NCBI RefSeq assembly: GCF_000279535.1
Contig: NZ_ALCH01000004.1
Location: forward strand, 7,501 to 71,500
Reading direction: 5' to 3'
DNA length: 64,000 nucleotides
DNA from: Streptococcus infantis SPAR10
Lineage (GTDB): Bacteria; Bacillota; Bacilli; Lactobacillales; Streptococcaceae
Made by a program: the position numbers and the translations under genes. Position 1 is the stretch's first letter, and each line of letters begins with the position of its first letter. The notes beneath the pieces are model-generated. The model had not been told where the DNA came from and ran no database searches. It saw nothing but the letters and a program-made list of their open reading frames with translations. Of this stretch, positions 42,809-51,809 are shown one piece after another.

Positions 42809-44140
42809 ATGGAAGACCCGAGCAGTCAGGATTTGTTACTGCAATTTGTATTATTAGTTGTTTTGACCTTTTTAAATGCTTTTTTCTCAGCAACAGAGAT
42901 GGCTATGGTTTCTCTTAGTCGCTCACGCGTTGAACAAAAGGCTGAAGAGGGTGATAAACGCTATATCCGTTTGCTAAAGGTACTTGAAAATCCAAATCAC
43001 TTTTTATCAACCATTCAAGTTGGTATTACTTTAATTACAATCTTGTCAGGGGCTAAACTAGCAGACTCTCTAGGACAATTGATAGCCTCATGGATGGGAA
43101 ATAGCGAAACTGCGCACGCAATCGCAAGCTTCCTGTCACTTGCTTTCTTGACCTATATCTCTATCGTTTTTGGTGAACTTTATCCTAAACGCATTGCTCT
43201 AAATCTTAAGGATGCTTTGGCAATCCGAACTGTACCATTTATTATTGCTATCGGTAAGATTGTGAGTCCCTTTGTTTGGTTGCTATCAGCATCAACCAAT
43301 CTCTTGAGTCGTTTGACGCCGATGACATTTGACGATGCAGATGAAAAAATGACTCGTGATGAGATTGAGTATATGCTTACCAATAGTGAAGAAACCTTGG
43401 ATGCAGATGAAATCGAAATGTTGCAAGGAATATTCTCGCTAGATGAGCTCATGGCTCGTGAAGTCATGGTTCCTCGGACCGATGCCTTTATGGTAGATAT
43501 TCAAGATGACACTCAGACGATTATCGAAAGTATCTTAAAACAAAACTTTTCTCGAATCCCTGTCTATGATGATGACAAGGACAACGTGATTGGTTTGATC
43601 CACACCAAGAGTCTGCTAAAAGTAGGATTTACTGATGGTTTTGACAACATCGTGTTGAGAAAGATATTACAGGAACCCCTCTTTGTACCTGAAACTATTT
43701 TTGTGGATGATCTGTTAAAAGAATTGAGAAATTCACAAAGACAGATGGCTATTCTTCTTGATGAATACGGAGGAATGGCTGGTTTGGTAACACTTGAGGA
43801 TCTCCTTGAAGAGATTGTTGGTGAGATTGATGATGAAACTGACCGTGCTGAAGTATATGTTCATACTATCGGCGAGGACACTCATATTGTCCAAGGGACA
43901 ATGAATTTGAACGATTTCAATGATTATTTTGATGTCGAGCTTGAAAGTGATGATGTAGATACCATTGCGGGTTATTATTTGACTGGTGTGGGAACTATTC
44001 CAACCTCAGAGAAGCTTAGTTACGAGGTGGAAAGTGGCAACAAGCATATCACACTAACAAATGACAAAGTGAAAAACGGACGTGTAACCAAGCTTAAGGT
44101 TCAAATCCAAGAACTTGAATCAGAAGAAGAAACTGAATAA
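42809..44140 (+). CDS. CNNM/CorC-HlyC family transporter with CBS pair
   Basis: A 443-residue protein: an N-terminal DUF21 membrane domain with about four helices (residues 10-175), a CBS pair (about 200-330, EVMVPRTDAFMVD, FSRIPVYDDD), then a C-terminal CorC/HlyC domain (TMNLNDFNDYF). Relatives act as Mg2+/Co2+ efflux or transport proteins; the older name hemolysin is not supported by function. It is monocistronic with a strong terminator. Confidence 0.9.
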   Translation: MEDPSSQDLLLQFVLLVVLTFLNAFFSATEMAMVSLSRSRVEQKAEEGDKRYIRLLKVLENPNHFLSTIQVGITLITILSGAKLADSLGQLIASWMGNSETAHAIASFLSLAFLTYISIVFGELYPKRIALNLKDALAIRTVPFIIAIGKIVSPFVWLLSASTNLLSRLTPMTFDDADEKMTRDEIEYMLTNSEETLDADEIEMLQGIFSLDELMAREVMVPRTDAFMVDIQDDTQTIIESILKQNFSRIPVYDDDKDNVIGLIHTKSLLKVGFTDGFDNIVLRKILQEPLFVPETIFVDDLLKELRNSQRQMAILLDEYGGMAGLVTLEDLLEEIVGEIDDETDRAEVYVHTIGEDTHIVQGTMNLNDFNDYFDVELESDDVDTIAGYYLTGVGTIPTSEKLSYEVESGNKHITLTNDKVKNGRVTKLKVQIQELESEEETE

Positions 44141-44143
44141 AAC

Positions 44144-44178
44144 AAAAGCTTTATCAGAGAAAACTGATAAAGCTTTTT
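44144..44178 (+). terminator. Terminator after the CNNM/CBS gene
   Basis: A 14-bp perfect stem (44144-44157 with 44164-44177) with a 6-nt loop and a T run. Confidence 0.88.
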
Positions 44179-44205
44179 TGAGCGGTCTTTTTTGTTTACC
44201 CTGAA

Positions 44206-44262
44206 AGCTTGGATTTAAAATCCAAGCTCTAAAAAATACCCTCGCCCCAAACTCACCCCAAA
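44206..44262 (-). other. Possible integration scar beside tRNA-Cys
   Basis: No gene is present between 44179 and 44362. The stretch holds an 11-bp inverted repeat (AGCTTGGATTT, around 44207-44230) and a GC-rich pair of tandem-like units CTCGCCCC/CTCACCCC. Read on the minus strand, the latter gives FGVSLGRGYFL, which recalls the C-terminal ends of streptococcal phage/ICE tyrosine integrases. Such integrases use tRNA 3' ends, and the adjacent tRNA-Cys 3' end faces this stretch. This is weak, unconfirmed evidence. Confidence 0.3.
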
Positions 44263-44302
44263 TAATTTTTAAAGTTATCCTTTTTTATCCTAAAAGAAAA
44301 AC

Positions 44303-44327
44303 AAAAAAGCCCGTAAAATCGGGCTTT
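44303..44327 (-). terminator. tRNA-Cys terminator
   Basis: An 8-bp stem (AAAGCCCG with CGGGCTTT) has six Ts on its minus-strand 3' side. Confidence 0.78.
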
Positions 44328-44362
44328 CTTTTCGGATAAATTCCTATAAAATAGTATAAAAA

Positions 44363-44433
44363 AGGCGGTAGACGGATTTGAACCGACGATCAAGCTTTTG
44401 CAGAGCCGTGCCTTACCACTTGGCTATACCGCC
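44363..44433 (-). tRNA. tRNA-Cys (GCA)
   Basis: On the minus strand the sequence folds into a 71-nt cloverleaf. The acceptor stem is GGCGGTA/TACCGCC with discriminator U, as required for tRNA-Cys. The D arm contains AGTGGTAAGGC, the anticodon loop is CTGCAAA (GCA), and the T arm is TCGGTTCAAATCCG. The 3' CCA is not encoded. Confidence 0.96.
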
Positions 44434-44445
44434 TTAACTTTTATT

Positions 44446-44474
44446 ATTATACCTTGAAAATTGTTTCTCGTCAA
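44446..44474 (-). promoter_or_regulatory. tRNA-Cys promoter
   Basis: On the minus strand, TTGACG (44474-44469), a 17-base spacer, and TATAAT (44451-44446). Confidence 0.8.
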
Positions 44475-44545
44475 TAGTTTTCTTTTCTGAAAACATAAGA
44501 TTCAAATGTGTAAAAAAACATGCGACAAAATATTCTGAAAATTCG

Positions 44546-44574
44546 TTTACTTTTTAAAAAAACTGTGGTATAAT
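44546..44574 (+). promoter_or_regulatory. ami operon promoter
   Basis: TTTACT (44546-44551), 17 bases, then TGG-TATAAT ending at 44574. It lies 38 bases before the amiA ATG. Confidence 0.72.
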
Positions 44575-44611
44575 CTTCAATATCCACTATTTAAAACGAG
44601 GAGTTTAAAAA

Positions 44612-46612
44612 ATGAAAAAAAGTCGGATTCTTGCGGTAGCGGGAGTATCCTTGCTTGCAGTCGGAGTACTTGCTGCATGTTCAAATTCAAATTCAAATGC
44701 AGGCTCAAGCAATACAAAATTAGCATCAGATTATAAATACGTTTATTCAGTTGATCCTGAAACATTGGATTACGTTGTTAACAACGTTGATTCTACTTCT
44801 TTTGTGACGACAAATGCGGTAGATGGTTTGCTTGCTAACGATAAATATGGAAACCTTGTACCATCGATTGCTGAATCATGGACAGTTTCACAAGACGGTT
44901 TGACTTATACTTATAAAATCCGTAAGGATGCTAAGTGGGTTACTGCTGAAGGAGAAGAATATGCTCCAGTTAAAGCCCAAGACTTTGTGACAGGTTTGAA
45001 ACACGCGGTAGAAGGCAAATCAAAAGGTTTGTCAGTTATTAGTTCTTCAATCAAAGGACTTAGTGCTTACATTAACGGTGAAACAAACGATTTTTCAACT
45101 GTTGGTATAAAAGCAGTTGACGATAACACTCTTGAGTATACATTGAATCAGCCAGAGACTTTCTGGAATGACAAAACAACAAATGGCGTGATGATGCCAA
45201 TCAACGAAGATTTCCTTAAATCAAAAGGGGAAGGCTTTGGTGCACCTACAGATCCATCATCTATTTTGTATAATGGACCGTTTGTTTTGAAATCAATCAC
45301 TGCTAAGTCTTCGATTGAGATGGCTAAGAACGATGCTTATTGGGATAAAGACGCTGTTAAAATTCAAAACATCAAATTTACTTACTGGGATGGGAAAGAC
45401 CAAGATATCGTTGCTAAAGGATTCTCAGAAGGACAATACAGTAAAGCTCGGATCTATCCTACTAGCTCAACGTATGAAAAATATGCTTCTGAGTTCAAAG
45501 ATAATATCTTCTTTAACGAACCAGGATCAGCTATCGCTACTGTAAGTGTGAACTATGGTCGTACAACTTATAACCATACCTCAAAAACAACAGATAGCCA
45601 AAAAGAATCTACAAGAAAAGCTTTGCTAAACAAAGAATTCCGTCAAGCCCTTAACTTTGCGGTAGACCGTAATTCTTACTCAGCTCAGACAAATGGTACA
45701 GATGGTGCTGCAGTTGCAATCCGTAATACATTCTCACCATATAATCTTCAAGTTGGAGACAAACAGTTTGGTAAACTTGTAGAAGAAAGTCTTGCGAAGA
45801 CAAACTCAAGCACATGGTCAAACGTATCGCTTGCTGATTCGCAAAATGGTCTTTACAACGAAGAAAAAGCTAAAGCTGCCTTTGCTAAAGCAAAAGAAAG
45901 CTTGAAAGCAGAAGGGGTAGAATTCCCAATTCACTTGGATGCTCTAACAATCCAAGAGTCTACAGCAGTTGTAAACCGTGTTCAATCACTTAAACAGTCT
46001 ATTGAAAACGTACTTGGAGCTGACAATGTTGTCATCGATCTTCAACAAATGACCCAAGCAGAAGCTTTACCACTTTCATTTAGTGCTCCAACAGCTAAAG
46101 AACAAGACTGGGATATTCATACCTTGACTGGATGGAATCCTGATTACCAAGATCCATCAACTTTCTTAGACCAGTTCACGATTAAAGGTGGTAATACTCG
46201 TTTGATTATGGGTATCGATAAAGATACTGATGCATCAGTTATCCAAAAACTTGGTTTGTCTGACTATGAAAAATTACTTGATGAAGCAAACAAAGAAAAT
46301 CAAGACGTTCAAAAACGTTATGAAAAATATGCCCTTGCACAAGCTTGGTTAACAGACAACGGTTTGACAATTCCTGTAATGGCAGGTCCGAAAGAAACTG
46401 CTGTATCATTTGTATCTAAAGTTATTCCATTTACTTCTTCATACTCAGTTGCGGGTCTTAAAGGAGAAACCTCAGGTTACTTGAAGTACACTGAAGTTGG
46501 TGAAAAACCTATTACAAAAGAAGAATACCAAAAAGCTCGTGAAAAATGGCTCAAAGAAAAAGCTGAATCAAATGAAAAAGCTCAAAAAGAATTAGCGAGC
46601 CACGTGAAATAA
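44612..46612 (+). CDS. amiA: Oligopeptide-binding lipoprotein AmiA
   Basis: A 666-residue cluster C substrate-binding protein. The lipobox LAAC places the lipidated Cys at 23, after a basic signal peptide, and a Ser/Asn-rich linker follows. VDPETLDYVV and VDGLLANDKYGNLVP are typical of the family, and the C-terminus EKWLKEKAESNEKAQKELA is that of pneumococcal AmiA. It captures oligopeptides, including pheromone-like ones, for AmiCDEF. It is the first gene of the operon; an intergenic hairpin follows. The middle is less familiar, so AliA/AliB-like specificity is possible. Confidence 0.9.
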   Translation: MKKSRILAVAGVSLLAVGVLAACSNSNSNAGSSNTKLASDYKYVYSVDPETLDYVVNNVDSTSFVTTNAVDGLLANDKYGNLVPSIAESWTVSQDGLTYTYKIRKDAKWVTAEGEEYAPVKAQDFVTGLKHAVEGKSKGLSVISSSIKGLSAYINGETNDFSTVGIKAVDDNTLEYTLNQPETFWNDKTTNGVMMPINEDFLKSKGEGFGAPTDPSSILYNGPFVLKSITAKSSIEMAKNDAYWDKDAVKIQNIKFTYWDGKDQDIVAKGFSEGQYSKARIYPTSSTYEKYASEFKDNIFFNEPGSAIATVSVNYGRTTYNHTSKTTDSQKESTRKALLNKEFRQALNFAVDRNSYSAQTNGTDGAAVAIRNTFSPYNLQVGDKQFGKLVEESLAKTNSSTWSNVSLADSQNGLYNEEKAKAAFAKAKESLKAEGVEFPIHLDALTIQESTAVVNRVQSLKQSIENVLGADNVVIDLQQMTQAEALPLSFSAPTAKEQDWDIHTLTGWNPDYQDPSTFLDQFTIKGGNTRLIMGIDKDTDASVIQKLGLSDYEKLLDEANKENQDVQKRYEKYALAQAWLTDNGLTIPVMAGPKETAVSFVSKVIPFTSSYSVAGLKGETSGYLKYTEVGEKPITKEEYQKAREKWLKEKAESNEKAQKELASHVK

Positions 46613-46624
46613 ATAATGCTCATC

Positions 46625-46655
46625 AGAACTTTCTCTCCAAAAGGAGAAGGTTCTT
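46625..46655 (+). terminator. Hairpin between amiA and amiC (partial terminator)
   Basis: AGAACTTTCTCTCC (46625-46638) pairs imperfectly with GGAGAAGGTTCT (46643-46654) and is followed by a short T run. It probably lowers readthrough so that the binding protein exceeds the permease. Confidence 0.6.
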
Positions 46656-46677
46656 TTGGGATTTTAAAGGAAATAAT

Positions 46678-48174
46678 ATGAAAAAATATGTTTTTATGCG
46701 TATCTTGCGGTCGTTAGTTTCTATCTTTTTAGTAACGACCTTGATTTACACAATCATCTATACGATGGTTCCACGGAAGTTGATCTTCAAACAAGATACT
46801 AACTACAATAAAATTGCAACAACAGCTGATAAACGTGATAACTATGAAAATACCGTTTTTGAGCGTATGGGTTATATCGAATATTACGATACGAAAGAGT
46901 TGCAGGAAAAAGCTAGTAGCATTGACCCTTCTGTAACCGTTGATGCAAACGATACAAATAAAGCTATCTACGAAAAATATATCCAACAACTTGGTAACGG
47001 TTGGACTTTGGGTGTATTCACAGAGAGCGGACAATTCTATGCGACTCGTGAAATTCCTATTTTTGAGCGTGTGTTCAAATTCTATGCAAACTTGCTTGAT
47101 ATTGACCATACAAACAAGATTCAAGATCCAGAAAATCCTAATTTAGAGCGTTATTTGCGATTTGAAAACGATCCAGCTATTGGATGGTCTTTGGTAGGTT
47201 CAGGGACTAAACATAAATACCTCTTGTACTTCAACAGTCAATTCCCATTTGTTCATCAAAACTTTGTGAACTTAAACTTAGGAGATTCTTATCCAACTTA
47301 TGCCAATACTCCTGTGCTTCAAGTTATCACACAAGGACAAGGACAAACCAAGACTTCTGAAGTTCAATTCCCAACTGGTAAGAAAACATCATCAGTCAAT
47401 ATCTACTCAAGAACTTATAAATCTCCAAGTCAAGCAGATGCACGTGAAGTAGCAAACTATGGTAAGGATGATCCATACACAGCTACTGAAAGTAACTATC
47501 AGTATCCATCAATGATTGCAAGTTCTGCTATCACAGGTTTGATTGGTCTTGCTATTTCATACGCGATTGCAATTCCACTTGGTTCTGCAATGGCTCGTTA
47601 CAAAAATACTTGGATTGATAGTTTCTCTACAGGAATTTTGACTTTCTTGCTTGCCCTTCCAACCATTGCCTTGGTTTATATCATTCGTTTGATTGGTTCA
47701 TCTATCGGATTTCCTGATTCATTCCCAATTTTGGGTGCTGGAGATTGGCGTTCTTATGTCCTTCCTGCAGTGATTTTGGGCTTGTTGGGTGCACCTGGTA
47801 TGGCAATTTGGATTCGTCGTTACATGATTGACTTACAATCTCAAGACTTTGTTCGTTTTGCACGTGCAAAAGGTCTATCTGAGAAAGAAATTTCAAATAA
47901 ACACATCTTTAAGAACGCTATGGTACCGCTCGTTTCAGGTATTCCAGGTTCTATTATTGGTGTTATCGGTGGAGCAACTCTTACAGAAACAGTCTTCGCT
48001 TTCCCTGGTATGGGTAAAATGCTGATTGACTCTGTAAAAGCATCAAACAACAATATGGTTGTTGGTCTTGTCTTTATCTTTACATGTATCTCTATCTTCT
48101 CATTATTTGTAGGGGATATTTGGATGACTATGATTGACCCACGTATTAAATTGACAGAGAAAGGAGGCAAATAA
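46678..48174 (+). CDS. amiC: Oligopeptide permease AmiC
   Basis: A 498-residue permease. Helix 1 (residues 9-30) is followed by an unusually long external segment of about 250 residues, then five more helices; the EAA-type loop reads [23 protein letters not shown]. The long loop is normal for AmiC/OppB of streptococci. AAAGGAAAT precedes the ATG. The stop overlaps the amiD ATG by one base. Confidence 0.95.
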   Translation: MKKYVFMRILRSLVSIFLVTTLIYTIIYTMVPRKLIFKQDTNYNKIATTADKRDNYENTVFERMGYIEYYDTKELQEKASSIDPSVTVDANDTNKAIYEKYIQQLGNGWTLGVFTESGQFYATREIPIFERVFKFYANLLDIDHTNKIQDPENPNLERYLRFENDPAIGWSLVGSGTKHKYLLYFNSQFPFVHQNFVNLNLGDSYPTYANTPVLQVITQGQGQTKTSEVQFPTGKKTSSVNIYSRTYKSPSQADAREVANYGKDDPYTATESNYQYPSMIASSAITGLIGLAISYAIAIPLGSAMARYKNTWIDSFSTGILTFLLALPTIALVYIIRLIGSSIGFPDSFPILGAGDWRSYVLPAVILGLLGAPGMAIWIRRYMIDLQSQDFVRFARAKGLSEKEISNKHIFKNAMVPLVSGIPGSIIGVIGGATLTETVFAFPGMGKMLIDSVKASNNNMVVGLVFIFTCISIFSLFVGDIWMTMIDPRIKLTEKGGK

Positions 48175-49100
48175 TGTCTACAATTAGTAATGATAAATTT
48201 CAATTTGTAAAACGTGATGATTATGCCTCTGAAGCAATTGATACTCCTGCCTATTCATACTGGGGTTCTGTCTTTAGACAGTTTTTGAAGAAAAAATCAA
48301 CAGTCATCATGCTCGGTATCTTGATTGCCATCGTTTTGATGAGTTTCATCTATCCAATGTTCTCAGATTTTGACTTTAACGATGTAAGTAAGGTAAATGA
48401 TTTTAGTGCTCGCTATATCAAACCGAATGGTGAACATTGGTTTGGTACAGATAGTAACGGGAAATCTCTCTTTGATGGTGTCTGGTTTGGAGCTCGTAAC
48501 TCTATCTTGATTTCTGTAATTGCGACCTTTATAAACCTTGTTATCGGTGTGATTGTAGGTGGAATTTGGGGTATTTCAAAATCAGTAGACCGTATCATGA
48601 TGGAAGTCTACAACGTTATCAACAATATTCCATCGTTATTGATCGTTATCGTTTTGACTTACTCTATCGGTGCAGGTTTCTGGAACTTGATTTTCGCCAT
48701 GAGTGTAACTACATGGATTGGTATTGCTTATTCTATCCGTATTCAAATCATGCGTTATCGTGATTTGGAATATAACCTTGCTTCTCAGACACTGGGGACA
48801 CCGACATATAAAATTATAGTAAAAAATATTATGCCTCAGTTGGTATCTGTTATCGTAACGACTTTGACGCAAATGCTTCCAGCCTTTATCTCATATGAAG
48901 CTTTCCTTTCATTCTTTGGACTCGGATTGCCGATTACAGTTCCAAGTTTGGGACGTTTGATCTCAGATTATTCTCAGAACGTAACTACAAATGCCTACCT
49001 CTTCTGGATTCCATTGACAACTTTGGTTTTGGTTTCCTTATCACTTTTCATTGTTGGACAAAATTTAGCCGATGCTAGTGATCCACGTACACACAGATAG
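48174..49100 (+). CDS. amiD: Oligopeptide permease AmiD
   Basis: A 308-residue permease partner of AmiC with six hydrophobic segments, an N-terminal helix near residue 45 ([20 protein letters not shown]), and the OppC-type EAA loop ([22 protein letters not shown]). The [18 protein letters not shown] segment is typical of DppC/OppC proteins. It starts inside the amiC stop, with GGAGG upstream. Confidence 0.95.
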   Translation: MSTISNDKFQFVKRDDYASEAIDTPAYSYWGSVFRQFLKKKSTVIMLGILIAIVLMSFIYPMFSDFDFNDVSKVNDFSARYIKPNGEHWFGTDSNGKSLFDGVWFGARNSILISVIATFINLVIGVIVGGIWGISKSVDRIMMEVYNVINNIPSLLIVIVLTYSIGAGFWNLIFAMSVTTWIGIAYSIRIQIMRYRDLEYNLASQTLGTPTYKIIVKNIMPQLVSVIVTTLTQMLPAFISYEAFLSFFGLGLPITVPSLGRLISDYSQNVTTNAYLFWIPLTTLVLVSLSLFIVGQNLADASDPRTHR

Positions 49101-49108
49101 GAGTAGAA

Positions 49109-50176
49109 ATGACAAATAATAAAAATGTAATTTTATCTGCTCAAGATATTGTCGTGGAATTTGATGTTCGTGACAAAGTTTTGACCGCTATCCGCGGAGT
49201 TTCTCTTGAGTTGATTGAAGGAGAAGTTCTTGCCTTGGTTGGAGAATCTGGTTCGGGTAAATCAGTTTTGACAAAAACTTTTACAGGAATGTTAGAAGAA
49301 AACGGGCGTATTGCTCAGGGGAGCATCGATTACCGTGGACAAGACCTAACAGCACTTTCGTCTCACAAAGATTGGGAACAAATTCGTGGGGCCAAGATTG
49401 CAACTATCTTCCAAGATCCTATGACTAGTTTGGACCCAATCAAAACAATCGGAAGCCAAATTACTGAAGTTATCATTAAACACCAAGGTAAAACAGCAAA
49501 AGAAGCAAAAGAAATGGCTATCGACTACATGAATAAGGTTGGTATTCCTGATGCTGAAAAGCGTTTTGAGGAGTATCCATTCCAATATTCTGGAGGGATG
49601 CGTCAACGTATCGTTATCGCTATTGCTCTTGCGTGTCGTCCAGATGTTCTTATCTGTGATGAGCCAACAACTGCCCTTGATGTGACGATTCAGGCTCAGA
49701 TTATTGACTTGTTGAAGTCTCTACAAAATGAATACCACTTTACAACAATCTTTATCACACACGACCTTGGTGTGGTAGCAAGTATTGCTGACAAAGTTGC
49801 GGTTATGTATGCTGGTGAAATCGTTGAGTATGGTACAGTTGAGGAAATCTTCTACGATCCACGTCACCCATACACATGGAGCCTCTTATCAAGTTTGCCA
49901 CAGTTGGCTGACGATAAAGGGGAATTGTATTCAATTCCGGGAACACCTCCATCACTTTATACAGAATTGAAGGGAGATGCTTTTGCTCTTCGTTCAGATT
50001 ACGCAATGAAAATTGATTTCGAAGAAAAAGCACCCCAATTTGCTGTTTCAGATACTCATTGGGCTAAAACATGGTTACTTCATGAGCAAGCACCAAAAGT
50101 TGCAAAACCAGCAGTAATTGCAAATTTACATGACAAGATTCGTGAGAGAATGGGTCTTGTTCATCTGGAAAACTAG
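49109..50176 (+). CDS. amiE: Oligopeptide ABC ATPase AmiE
   Basis: A 355-residue ATPase of the OppD type. Walker A is GESGSGKS near residue 47, the Q-loop is [11 protein letters not shown], the signature YSGGMRQR, and Walker [13 protein letters not shown]. The C-terminal extension has an oligopeptide-HPY-like segment ([18 protein letters not shown]), but the cysteine motif of iron-sulphur OppD/F proteins is not visible. It pairs with AmiF. Confidence 0.95.
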   Translation: MTNNKNVILSAQDIVVEFDVRDKVLTAIRGVSLELIEGEVLALVGESGSGKSVLTKTFTGMLEENGRIAQGSIDYRGQDLTALSSHKDWEQIRGAKIATIFQDPMTSLDPIKTIGSQITEVIIKHQGKTAKEAKEMAIDYMNKVGIPDAEKRFEEYPFQYSGGMRQRIVIAIALACRPDVLICDEPTTALDVTIQAQIIDLLKSLQNEYHFTTIFITHDLGVVASIADKVAVMYAGEIVEYGTVEEIFYDPRHPYTWSLLSSLPQLADDKGELYSIPGTPPSLYTELKGDAFALRSDYAMKIDFEEKAPQFAVSDTHWAKTWLLHEQAPKVAKPAVIANLHDKIRERMGLVHLEN

Positions 50177-50186
50177 GAGGAAGGAA

Positions 50187-51113
50187 ATGTCTGAAAAATT
50201 AGTAGAAATTAAAGACTTAGAGATTTCCTTCGGTGAAGGAAGTAAAAAGTTTGTAGCTGTTAAAAATGCTAACTTCTTTATCAACAAAGGTGAAACATTC
50301 TCACTTGTTGGAGAATCAGGTAGTGGTAAAACAACAATTGGTCGTGCAATTATCGGTTTGAATAATACCAGCAAAGGTGATATCATCTTTGATGGTCAAA
50401 AAATTAATGGTAAAAAATCACGTACTCAAGCGTCAGAATTAGTCCGCCGAATCCAAATGATTTTCCAAGACCCTGCTGCTAGTTTGAATGAACGTGCAAC
50501 AGTTGACTATATTATTTCTGAAGGTCTTTATAACTATCACCTATTTAAGGATGAGGAAGAAAGACAAGAAAAAGTTAAAAAGATTATCAGTGAAGTTGGA
50601 CTTTTGTCTGAGCATTTGACGCGTTATCCTCATGAGTTTTCAGGTGGACAACGTCAACGTATCGGGATTGCCCGCGCTTTGGTTATGGAACCTGATTTCG
50701 TTATCGCGGATGAGCCAATTTCAGCCTTGGACGTTTCTGTTCGTGCCCAAGTTTTGAACTTGCTCAAGAAATTCCAAAAAGAATTGGGCTTGACCTATCT
50801 CTTTATCGCCCACGATTTGTCAGTAGTTCGTTTTATCTCTGATCGTATCGCGGTAATTTATAAGGGTGTCATTGTTGAAGTGGCTGAAACTGAAGAATTG
50901 TTTAACAATCCAGTTCATCCATATACACAAGCACTTTTATCAGCTGTACCGATTCCAGATCCAATCTTGGAACGTAAGAAAGTTTTGAAAGTCTATGATC
51001 CAGACCAACACGACTACGAAACTGATAAACCGTCTATGGTTGAAATTCGTCCAGGACATTATGTTTGGGCTAACCAAGCAGAATTGGAACGCTATAAAAA
51101 AGATATGAACTAA
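50187..51113 (+). CDS. amiF: Oligopeptide ABC ATPase AmiF
   Basis: A 308-residue OppF-type ATPase: Walker [10 protein letters not shown]-loop [12 protein letters not shown], signature FSGGQRQR, Walker [13 protein letters not shown], and the terminal oligopeptide segment [19 protein letters not shown]. The ATG at 50187 follows GGAGGAAGG; the longer frame lies inside amiE. It closes the five-gene amiACDEF operon. Confidence 0.95.
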   Translation: MSEKLVEIKDLEISFGEGSKKFVAVKNANFFINKGETFSLVGESGSGKTTIGRAIIGLNNTSKGDIIFDGQKINGKKSRTQASELVRRIQMIFQDPAASLNERATVDYIISEGLYNYHLFKDEEERQEKVKKIISEVGLLSEHLTRYPHEFSGGQRQRIGIARALVMEPDFVIADEPISALDVSVRAQVLNLLKKFQKELGLTYLFIAHDLSVVRFISDRIAVIYKGVIVEVAETEELFNNPVHPYTQALLSAVPIPDPILERKKVLKVYDPDQHDYETDKPSMVEIRPGHYVWANQAELERYKKDMN

Positions 51114-51185
51114 TGAAAAGTTTTATAATCTTCCTAGTATTATTCTAGAAAGGTTATGAAACTTTTTTATTTTGCAGATAAAAAC

Positions 51186-51213
51186 TTGATAAACTATATA
51201 AATTTGATATACT
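51186..51213 (+). promoter_or_regulatory. Promoter of the two small ORFs after amiF
   Basis: TTGATA (51186-51191), a 16-base spacer and TATACT (51208-51213) preceded by TGA. It suggests these ORFs are transcribed independently of ami. Confidence 0.6.
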
Positions 51214-51266
51214 GAATACAATAAGAACTAATCTGTTAGAAATGATATGAACTACGGGAGAATCAT

Positions 51267-51467
51267 ATGGACAACCAACCAAATTTTTTTACAGGAATGG
51301 CTAGAATTATTGGAACATGCCTCTGGGTAAGAGGAATGGGAGTACTGACTGAGAAGAAGGAATCTGAGCCAAAAGCCCTAGAGGTTGCTAAATTTCTTGC
51401 GGCTTATAAAATGTTATCTGCTCTGCCTTGGATTGCGGGACTTCCTAGAAAGGAAGATAAAAAATGA
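51267..51467 (+). CDS. Small uncharacterised protein
   Basis: A 66-residue protein I do not recognise. It has two moderately hydrophobic parts (FFTGMARIIGTCLWVRGMGVL and FLAAYKMLSALPWIAGLP) divided by a charged middle (TEKKESEPKALE) and a basic end. A weak purine-rich site precedes the ATG. It is coupled to the next ORF by a four-base ATGA overlap and has its own promoter, so it is more than a chance frame. Confidence 0.55.
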   Translation: MDNQPNFFTGMARIIGTCLWVRGMGVLTEKKESEPKALEVAKFLAAYKMLSALPWIAGLPRKEDKK

Positions 51468-51628
51468 AATTTATTTGGGATATTTTATTTTATATCCTAG
51501 TCAAGCCACTGATTACGATTGTAGAATTTATTTGGTATCACATTTGTTTATTTTTTTATGAATTCCTTTTGAATTTGTTATATTCGATTTTTAACTGGAT
51601 TTATAACTGGCTTTTTAGTTTATTTTAG
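51464..51628 (+). CDS. Tiny aromatic-rich hydrophobic protein
   Basis: A 54-residue ORF, MKFIWDILFYILVKPLITIV at the start and ending WIYNWLFSLF. Nearly every residue is hydrophobic or aromatic (many Phe, Tyr and Trp), consistent with one or two membrane helices and few charges. GAAAGGAAG lies upstream and the ATG overlaps the preceding stop. A strong terminator follows at 51683. Function unknown; the build resembles small toxic or bacteriocin-like peptides, but no family was recognised. Confidence 0.5.
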   Translation: MKFIWDILFYILVKPLITIVEFIWYHICLFFYEFLLNLLYSIFNWIYNWLFSLF

Positions 51629-51682
51629 AGACTAGAAATTGGAAGTACGTACATATATATACTCATATATAACTTTATTATC

Positions 51683-51716
51683 ACAAAAAAGATGGAAGAT
51701 ATTCCATCTTTTTTGT
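51683..51716. terminator. Terminator after the small ORF pair
   Basis: A perfect 14-bp stem (AAAAAAGATGGAA core with its complement) with a GATAT loop and Ts on both sides. It could also serve the convergent fucosidase gene. Confidence 0.85.
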
Positions 51717-51790
51717 TTATAGCAATAAGATTAAGGCGAAGTTTTAAAAAGCTGATGCAAATAATAGATTCGTAGAGAGTCTATGATATA

Positions 51791-51809
51791 GATTAGATTT
51801 AGTCTAATC
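51791..51809 (-). terminator. Small hairpin over the fucosidase stop codon
   Basis: GATTAGA and TCTAATC form a perfect 7-bp stem around TTTAG. It lacks a clear T run, so it may be only a 3' stabilising structure. Confidence 0.4.
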
